Source: a bacterium (GTDB taxonomy: Bacteria; Sysuimicrobiota; Sysuimicrobiia; Sysuimicrobiales; Segetimicrobiaceae). Taken from it: a DNA stretch of 53,082 bases. Under the pieces are notes generated by a model. It had not been told where the DNA came from. It saw nothing but the letters and a program-made list of their open reading frames with translations, and made no database searches. Shown piece after piece: positions 47,948-53,082 of this stretch. The stretch is taken from the NCBI GenBank assembly GCA_035945995.1, contig DASYZR010000063.1, positions 1-53,082 of the forward strand, written 5' to 3'. Each line of letters begins with the position of its first letter. Within the stretch, counting starts at the first letter, position 1. The translations under genes and the position numbers were made by a program.

Positions 47948-49009
47948 ATGGTCTCGGTGTACGACGTCGCGCAGCGCGCCGGCGTATCTCCGGCAACGGC
48001 GTCGCGCGTGCTGTCCGGGTCGTCCTACCCGGTGCGCGCGAGAACCCGCGAGCGGGTCCTGCGGTCGGCGAAGATCCTGGATTTCCGTCCCAGCATGGTG
48101 GCGCGGGCTCTCGTTACGGCGCGCACACGCACGCTCGGCGCCATCGTGCACGACGTGTCCGACCCGTACTTCGGCGAGGTTCTGCGTGGCCTCGAAGGCG
48201 CGGCGCACGCGAACGGCTATCAGATGTTTGTCTGCAGCTCGAATCGCGAGACGCAGCGCGAACTGGCGTACGTCCGATCCCTGCTGTCGTACCGCGTCGA
48301 CGCCATCCTCTTCTGCGGGGGCGGCATCGACGACCGGCGCTACGGCACCGAGTTGCGCCGGCTGCTGGACGGGTACCGCAAGACGGGGGGCGCCGTGGTG
48401 ACCCTGGCGCCGCACGGGTACCGGGCGCCGAGCGTCACCGCCGACAACCGCGGCGGCGCCGTCGCGATGGCCCGGCACCTGCTGGATCTGGGGCACCGGC
48501 GGCTCGGCGTGGTGGCCGGGCCGGCCTCGATTCGCACCGGCACGGTCCGCGTCGCCGGCTTCCGGGCCGCCTTGGCCGAACGCGGGGTGGCGCTTGCGCC
48601 CGACCTGATCGTTTCAGGGGAATTCACCGCGGAGGGCGGCGCCGCGGCGGTCTCGCGCCTTCTCGACCGCGACCCCGCGATCACCGCGGTCCTCTGCGCC
48701 AACGACGTCATGGCGTTCGGCGTTCTGCACGAGCTCGCCGGCCGGGGGATCCGCGTGCCGCAGACGGTGTCGGTCGCCGGCTTCGGCGACGTCAGGATGG
48801 CCGCGTACACGAACCCGCCCCTATCGACCGTCGCCGTCCCGCGGTACGAGATCGGATGGCAGGGCGTGCACGCGGCCCTCGCCCTCCTCGCCGGGGAACC
48901 GGTGCGGTCACGCCGCCTGCCGGTGTCGGTGGTTGCCCGCGCGTCGACCGGACGCGTGCCGGAGCGCACCGCGTCGGGACGGCGCGAGCAGCGCCGGCGG
49001 GCGGGCTGA
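47948..49009 (+). CDS. LacI-family transcriptional repressor
   Basis: A 353-residue regulator. Residues 3-22 form the helix-turn-helix (SVYDVAQRAGVSPATASRVL), followed by the hinge region and a periplasmic-binding-protein-like sensor domain (TLGAIVHDVSDPYFGEVLRGLE through VSVAGFGDVRMAAYTNPPLSTV). ATG at 47948 is 12 bases after the GH4 gene, so it is the last gene of the operon it probably controls. The palindrome at 43328 is the natural operator. The inducer is likely the imported glucoside or a breakdown product. The last 25 residues are an Arg-rich tail of no obvious role. Confidence 0.93.
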   Translation: MVSVYDVAQRAGVSPATASRVLSGSSYPVRARTRERVLRSAKILDFRPSMVARALVTARTRTLGAIVHDVSDPYFGEVLRGLEGAAHANGYQMFVCSSNRETQRELAYVRSLLSYRVDAILFCGGGIDDRRYGTELRRLLDGYRKTGGAVVTLAPHGYRAPSVTADNRGGAVAMARHLLDLGHRRLGVVAGPASIRTGTVRVAGFRAALAERGVALAPDLIVSGEFTAEGGAAAVSRLLDRDPAITAVLCANDVMAFGVLHELAGRGIRVPQTVSVAGFGDVRMAAYTNPPLSTVAVPRYEIGWQGVHAALALLAGEPVRSRRLPVSVVARASTGRVPERTASGRREQRRRAG

Positions 49010-49054
49010 GCCTCGGGTCCGCGCCCGACGGTGGGGCGGCCCGGCGCCGGAGGG

Positions 49055-50326
49055 CTACGGCGTCCGCACGCAGGCGAACAGCGTGCGCCGGTAGTTGCCG
49101 CGGTAGGGGCCGGCGTGGTCGACGTCGGCCCCTAGGCGCACCACGCGAGAAAACGAGGTGTGCCGCCGGATGAACTCGACGATGAAGTCGTCGTCCCAGC
49201 GCGGCAGGGCGCCGCGCCACCATCGTTCGTGTGCCTGGCCCGTATCGACGAACAGGCACGATCCGGTAATCCGGTCGACCTCGCCGAGCAGGTCCCCGGC
49301 GCTGCCCCCGTTCGGTCGCAGCACGAAGTGATGCAGCACGCTCAGCAGCAGCACGACGTCCCACGTCCGGCCGCAGGAGGACAGGTAAGTCCGCAGGTCA
49401 CCGTGCACCGTCTGCTCCGGCCGCAGGCCGTACGCGGTTCGTCCGACCTTCAACGCCGCGGGATCCGCGTCCACGCCGATCGCCGTGCTTCCCCGCTTGG
49501 AGAACTCGTTGACGAACCAGCCGTAGGCGCACCCAAGATCGAGCACGGACAACGTCGCGAGCGGGCGCCCGGCCGCCGCCAAGAATTGCAGCATCAGGGT
49601 CAACCGGTCGTCGCACCGCCGCACGACGTCCCACGTGCCGTCAAATTCCACGCCCTCGATCGGCTGGTACAATTCCCGGCGGCCCCGCGTCTGCGCGCAG
49701 GCCAACACCAGGGATTGCAGCGCGGTCGGCGACCGCGGGGACACGACGGCCGCCGCTGTCTCGTGGCGTCCCAGGGCCCAGGCGACGGCCAGGCGATGGT
49801 GACCGTCGCTGACCTGCACGGTGTTGGAGGTCAGCGATTCGCGGACGACCGGCAGGGATCCGGCGGCGGAATGCCGACCCCGGTGGGCGAACTCCACCTC
49901 CGTCGCATCGCCGCGCGCGATCCGTTCGTAAAGCTGTGTAAACGCGCGGGCCTGCGCGGCGATTCCCGCGGACGTCCGGTGGCCGAAATAACTTCCCCAC
50001 AGGCGGATCGCCTGCGCCGCGTTCTTGAAGTACGGGGTCTGCTCGAGGGTGCTCCCAACGAAGAGCTCCTCGCCCAGCGTCCGGTACTGTTCCAGCAGGT
50101 GCGCGTGCGGCGAATCTTGCATCAGCATCGATGCCCGACGGGCGTTCCCCGTAGCCTCGGCCCAGCGCCCCGCGTCGAACGCCCCTTCGCCGCCGATCAG
50201 TGTTCGGCGCAGGTCAATCGACCTGACCGCGGTCCTCCGAACAAGGTCCCGCCAACTCCCGCGCCCGGATGCGATGCGCCCGTACGCACGGTGCAATCCT
50301 GGTGGCATGAGTTGCTTTAGGGACAT
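49055..50326 (-). CDS. ParB/sulfiredoxin-like domain fused to a class I methyltransferase
   Basis: A 423-residue two-domain protein. Residues about 1-95 are helical and unassigned. Residues about 140-215 contain VSDGHHRLAVAWALGRHETAAAVV, the DGHHR core of ParB/sulfiredoxin-like folds. Residues about 255-400 are a SAM-binding methyltransferase (SVLDLGCAYGWFVNEF, AIGVDADPAALKVG, WDVVLLLSVLHHF). The final segment PYRGNYRRTLFACVRTP closes the fold. ATG at 50326 is preceded on the minus strand by a modest purine-rich stretch. It converges with LacI (46-base gap) and is divergent from the 2Fe-2S gene. Substrate and role are unknown; such fusions occur near surface-polysaccharide or modification genes, but none is seen here. 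Confidence 0.78.
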   Translation of the reverse strand: MSLKQLMPPGLHRAYGRIASGRGSWRDLVRRTAVRSIDLRRTLIGGEGAFDAGRWAEATGNARRASMLMQDSPHAHLLEQYRTLGEELFVGSTLEQTPYFKNAAQAIRLWGSYFGHRTSAGIAAQARAFTQLYERIARGDATEVEFAHRGRHSAAGSLPVVRESLTSNTVQVSDGHHRLAVAWALGRHETAAAVVSPRSPTALQSLVLACAQTRGRRELYQPIEGVEFDGTWDVVRRCDDRLTLMLQFLAAAGRPLATLSVLDLGCAYGWFVNEFSKRGSTAIGVDADPAALKVGRTAYGLRPEQTVHGDLRTYLSSCGRTWDVVLLLSVLHHFVLRPNGGSAGDLLGEVDRITGSCLFVDTGQAHERWWRGALPRWDDDFIVEFIRRHTSFSRVVRLGADVDHAGPYRGNYRRTLFACVRTP

Positions 50327-50407
50327 GGGTTCGGGTAACTCTCCGCCTGACGGTATGCCGCGCCTGCGCCGATTCTAACCAAGAGCGCGCCGGTCCGTCC
50401 ACGCCCG

Positions 50408-50428
50408 GGAGCGCCTGTGCGCTCCTTT
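50408..50428 (+). other. Perfect hairpin in the divergent region (possible terminator)
   Basis: GGAGCGC (50408-50414), loop CTGT, GCGCTCC (50419-50425), then TTT. It looks like a short intrinsic terminator on the plus strand but lies between two divergent genes, where no transcript should need to end. It may end an unannotated short RNA or act as an operator. Confidence 0.4.
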
Positions 50429-50452
50429 GAGACAAAATCTTCATAATCTCAA
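50427..50452. promoter_or_regulatory. TTGAGA/TCTCAA inverted repeat near the IorAB promoter
   Basis: TTGAGA at 50427-50432 and TCTCAA at 50447-50452 flank an AT-rich 14-base centre, followed by GGATAGAATG, which contains a TAGAAT -10-like hexamer. This is the most AT-rich spot of the divergent region and a plausible promoter/operator for the rightward molybdenum enzyme genes. Confidence 0.35.
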
Positions 50453-50524
50453 GGATAGAATGCAAGAAAGACGGGCAGGATCGGCGCAGGCCCGCTCCTG
50501 TTCCGCGGCTGGGGGTGAAGCGCC

Positions 50525-51007
50525 ATGAGCAGTGCCTCCTCGGTCACCGCTCTCCGCCTGACCGTCAACGGCAGCGTACATAGCATTCGATCGTCCCCGG
50601 ACACTCCGCTCCTCTACGTGTTGCGCGATGAACTCGGGCTTCAGGGACCGCGGTTCGGCTGCGGGCTTGGGCAGTGTGGCGCATGTACGGTCCATCTCGA
50701 CGGGGCCGCGGTCCGCTCGTGCAGAATCGCCGTCTCCGCCGCGGCCGGCCATCCCGTCACGACCCTGGAAGGCCTCGGAACCGGTGACCGGCCGCACCCG
50801 GTACAGCAGGCCTTCATCGACGAACAGGCGATGCAGTGCGGCTATTGCATCAACGGTTGGATCATGGCGTCGGCCGCGTTGCTCGCCAAGACTCCGCATC
50901 CGAGCGAGGCCGAGATCCGGACCGGGCTCCGGGGGCTCGTTTGCCGGTGCGGGGCGCACATGCGGATCCTCCGGGCCGTCCGGCGCGCGGCCCGGACGCG
51001 AGGGTGA
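50525..51007 (+). CDS. 2Fe-2S subunit of a molybdenum hydroxylase (IorA/CoxS-like)
   Basis: A 160-residue iron-sulfur protein carrying electrons from the molybdenum site. Plant-type ferredoxin cluster ligands are Cys46, Cys51, Cys54 and Cys66 (FGCGLGQCGACTVHLDG). The second, helical cluster domain has Cys105, Cys108, Cys140 and Cys142 (QCGYCINGW and VCRCGAH). Length and motifs are standard. ATG at 50525 is the start, with a modest GGGGGTG stretch upstream. The molybdenum subunit follows directly. No FAD-binding CoxM-type gene is adjacent, matching the two-subunit isoquinoline 1-oxidoreductase arrangement, where a cytochrome rather than FAD takes the electrons. Confidence 0.93.
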   Translation: MSSASSVTALRLTVNGSVHSIRSSPDTPLLYVLRDELGLQGPRFGCGLGQCGACTVHLDGAAVRSCRIAVSAAAGHPVTTLEGLGTGDRPHPVQQAFIDEQAMQCGYCINGWIMASAALLAKTPHPSEAEIRTGLRGLVCRCGAHMRILRAVRRAARTRG

Positions 51008-51012
51008 CGGCG

Positions 51013-53082
51013 ATGAGGCGCGTCCGTCCGCGCGTCCTGTCCCGGCGCGACTTTCTGAAGACCTCCGGGGCGGTAGTGGTCGCGTTTGGGATTCCGCCGT
51101 TCCTCGGCGCGCCGCTCGACGCCGCCCCCGGTCCCGCCGCCGTGCGCGCTCCAGGACCGATCGACTCCTGGCTGGCGATCGCGCGGGACGGCAGCGTCAC
51201 CGTGTTTACGGACAAGGTCGAGCTCGGTATGGGCGTCTCCACCGCGTTTGCCCAGATCGTAGCGGAGGAGCTCGACGTCCCGGTGCGGTCGGTCTCGGTG
51301 GTGATGGGTGATACCGCGGTGACGCCCGATCAGGGCGGGGTCGGCGGGAGCACGTCCATCTCGGTGGGCGCCGTGCCGATCCGCCAGGCGGCCGCGGAAG
51401 GCCGCCGCGTCCTGCTGGAGCTCGCGTCGGCCCGGCTCGGCGTCCCCGCCGGCCGGCTGATCGTGCAGGACGGGATCGTGCGGCGCACCGACGACCCCGC
51501 GAAGGGCGCGGCGTACGGCGACCTGATCGGCGGCCGGCGCTTCGACGTGACGCTCAAAGCGTCGGGCGGAACGCCCGACGCCGGCGCCGTCCGGCCCAAA
51601 GCCCCGGATCAATACAAGGTCGTCGGCACGCCCGTACCCCGGATGGACATCCCGCCGAAAGCGGCCGGCCGGTTCACGTACGTCGTCGACGTCCGCGTGC
51701 CCGGCATGCTGCACGGCCGCGTCGTGCGGCCGCCGGTGCCGGAGGCCAGGCTCGTCCGTGTCGAGCGGGGGCAGGACTTGCCGCCAGCGGTCAGGATCGT
51801 CACCAGGGGCACCTTCGTGGGGGTCGTGGCCGAGACCGAATGGGAGGCGATCCAGGCGGCCGGGAAAATCGCGGTCACGTGGTCGACGTCCGAAGCGCGC
51901 TGGCCGGCGATGCCCGATCTCTACACCGCGATGTGGGCGATGGCGCCGACGACCCGGAAGGTCATGGCCGAGACGGGCGGCGTCGATGCGGCGTTCGCGT
52001 CGGCGGCGCGCACAATCGAAGCCCGCTATGAATGGCCGTTCCAGTCGCACGCGATGATGGGGCCGGCGTGCGCGGTGGCGGACGTGCGCGCCGGGAGCAC
52101 GACGATCTGGTCGAGCACGCAGCATCCGCATCAGCTCGCGCACGGGATCGCGGAGCTGCTCGGCCGCCCGGCCGATACGGTGCGCGTCATCTGGGTGCAG
52201 GGCTCCGGTTCCTACGGCCGCGCGGGCGGCGACGACGCCGCAGGCGACGCGGCGCTCCTCTCGCAGGCCACCGGACGGCCGGTGCGGGTGCAGTGGATGC
52301 GCGCCGATGAAACGGGCTGGGATCCGAAAGGACCTCCTGTGGTCATGGCCGCCCGCGCCGCCCTGGACGCGCGCGGCGGCGTGCTGGGGTGGGACTACGT
52401 CGCGCGCGGGTTCTCCGGCAGCGGCACGTCCCCGAGACCCGATACGGCGGGCGACCTGCTCGCCGGCCAGTTGATGGGACGGCCGGCGAGTGGCGTCGAC
52501 GTGCCGCCCGCGCTTCAGGAGAACTACGTCTTCGCGTCCAAGCGCAAAATTGGGGAAGTCGTGCCCTGGCCGCAGGACGCGTCGCCGCTGCGGACGTCCA
52601 ACCTGCGGGCGCCGAGCCAACCGGCGACCACGTTCGGCGGTGAGTCGTTCGTGGATGAGGTGGCGGCCGCCCTGCGCGCGGATCCGGTGGAGTTCCGTCT
52701 GCGTTACCTGCGCGAGCCGCGGGACATCGCCGTGGTACGCGCCGCCGCGGACCGGGCCCGCTGGACCGCGCGCCCGTCGCCTCGCGCGGACGCGCCGCGC
52801 GCCGGCCTCGCCACCGGGCGCGGGATCGCCTACACCCCCCGCGGCAACACCCGCCTCGCGACGGTCGCCGAGGTGGGAGTGAATCGGGCGACCGGCGAGG
52901 TCCGCGTGACCCGTCTCGTGATCGCGCACGACTGCGGACTGATCGTCAATCCGGACGGCTTACGGGGGACGATCGAAGCGAATCTGCTTCAATCGGTGAG
53001 CCGGGCCCTCAAGGAAGAAGTGCGGTTCGGCCCGGCCGGGGTGACCAGCGTGGATTGGCATACGTATCCCGTGCTCACGACG
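51013..53082 (+). CDS. Molybdopterin-binding subunit of an IorB-like aldehyde/N-heterocycle dehydrogenase (partial)
   Basis: The first 690 residues of a molybdenum hydroxylase large subunit; it runs off the right edge. ATG at 51013 follows GAGGG; GTG at 51004 overlapping the upstream stop is an alternative. The N-terminus has a clear Tat motif (SRRDFLKTSGAVVVAFG), so the complex is exported folded with its cofactor. Molybdopterin-contact segments include VELGMGVSTAFAQIVAEELD, GGVGGSTSISVG, WPFQSHAMMGPACAVAD, GSGSYGRAGGDDAAGDAALLS and PLRTSNLRAPSQPATTFGGESFVDE. The IorB/nicotinate dehydrogenase type is favoured over CoxL because of the Tat leader and the SYGRAGGDDA form. The substrate (aldehyde or N-heteroaromatic) is not predictable. 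Confidence 0.9.
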   Translation, partial: MRRVRPRVLSRRDFLKTSGAVVVAFGIPPFLGAPLDAAPGPAAVRAPGPIDSWLAIARDGSVTVFTDKVELGMGVSTAFAQIVAEELDVPVRSVSVVMGDTAVTPDQGGVGGSTSISVGAVPIRQAAAEGRRVLLELASARLGVPAGRLIVQDGIVRRTDDPAKGAAYGDLIGGRRFDVTLKASGGTPDAGAVRPKAPDQYKVVGTPVPRMDIPPKAAGRFTYVVDVRVPGMLHGRVVRPPVPEARLVRVERGQDLPPAVRIVTRGTFVGVVAETEWEAIQAAGKIAVTWSTSEARWPAMPDLYTAMWAMAPTTRKVMAETGGVDAAFASAARTIEARYEWPFQSHAMMGPACAVADVRAGSTTIWSSTQHPHQLAHGIAELLGRPADTVRVIWVQGSGSYGRAGGDDAAGDAALLSQATGRPVRVQWMRADETGWDPKGPPVVMAARAALDARGGVLGWDYVARGFSGSGTSPRPDTAGDLLAGQLMGRPASGVDVPPALQENYVFASKRKIGEVVPWPQDASPLRTSNLRAPSQPATTFGGESFVDEVAAALRADPVEFRLRYLREPRDIAVVRAAADRARWTARPSPRADAPRAGLATGRGIAYTPRGNTRLATVAEVGVNRATGEVRVTRLVIAHDCGLIVNPDGLRGTIEANLLQSVSRALKEEVRFGPAGVTSVDWHTYPVLTT

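Noticed and set aside
45932-48496. An 854-codon minus-strand frame over the permease/GH4/LacI genes
   Set aside because: Fully antisense to four well supported genes and without recognisable domains.
43978-49173. A single open frame of about 1730 codons on the plus strand
   Set aside because: It lies in another frame across two permeases, GH4 and LacI, whose own frames show clear family motifs. Its translation is Arg/Pro/Gly-rich without any domain, as expected for a shadow frame in GC-rich DNA.
1-53082. Search by eye for transposases, integrases, tRNA or rRNA genes and attachment-site repeats
   Set aside because: None recognised; the possible island at 32.7-38.4 kb therefore has no visible mobility gene or tRNA target.

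Overview
The window is very GC-rich chromosomal DNA (clearly well above 60% G+C in nearly every gene) from a free-living heterotrophic bacterium. Every solute-binding protein seen here carries a Sec- or Tat-type signal without a lipobox cysteine, which fits soluble periplasmic proteins and therefore a two-membrane cell envelope. Gene content (many sugar ABC importers, an ECF42-type sigma factor, M20D peptidase, DUF885, GH4, GH31, an IorAB-type molybdenum enzyme) resembles soil or sediment lineages such as Armatimonadota/Sysuimicrobiota or Chloroflexota, but no rRNA or universal marker is present, so the taxonomy is a guess. No tRNA, rRNA, CRISPR array, transposase or prophage gene was recognised.

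Layout. 1-4.3 kb: tail of an unknown gene, then a sugar ABC importer (binding protein and two permeases) with a coupled metal-dependent amidohydrolase. 4.3-9.3 kb: a GAF-GGDEF cyclic-di-GMP synthase, then an ECF42-type regulon. This has three YCII/DGPF proteins, a DoxX membrane protein and the sigma factor. Two near-identical promoter-like sites (TGTCGA-N16-CGAyTA) face both arms of the regulon. 9.3-13 kb: a 14-TM drug-type exporter, a small CX5R phosphatase, an orphan signal-less NMT1/THI5-like binding protein and a secreted PsbP/LpqN-like protein.

13-23.6 kb: two divergent operons around a GntR/FCD regulator. The leftward one holds GntR, a Gfo/Idh/MocA dehydrogenase, a DUF885 hydrolase, a 27-codon amidohydrolase remnant and, further on, an SDR lacking the usual catalytic Tyr. 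The rightward one holds an M20D amidohydrolase, a Dpp/Opp-type binding protein with two permeases, and a PanE/ApbA reductase. Together they look like import and hydrolysis of an amide or peptide-like compound. 23.7-32 kb: a leftward sugar operon of GMC oxidoreductase, binding protein, two permeases, fucose-isomerase-like protein and a YicI-like alpha-xylosidase (GH31).

32-39.8 kb: a mixed, locally less GC-rich stretch. It holds an ACT-domain protein followed by a strong hairpin, an unknown protein with a hydrophobic Gly/Ala-rich centre, a GlgX/isoamylase-type debranching enzyme, an eight-unit PASTA protein of unusual topology with a translationally coupled unknown partner, a LysE exporter and a methyltransferase. 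39.8-49 kb: a Flp-pilin-like miniprotein, then a catabolic locus. Its leftward arm is Gfo/Idh/MocA, DUF993 and a TIM-barrel isomerase. Its rightward arm is a Tat-type sugar-binding protein, two permeases, a GH4 alpha-glucosidase and a LacI repressor. The arms are divided by a classical LacI-type palindrome. 49-53 kb: a ParB-like/methyltransferase fusion, and divergent from it an IorA-type 2Fe-2S subunit and an IorB-type molybdenum subunit that runs off the window.

The common theme is scavenging of plant-type oligosaccharides and amides. Four ABC importers are present, none with its ATPase, so shared ATPases elsewhere are implied. The least explained parts are the PASTA protein with its partner and the nearby hydrophobic-core protein.
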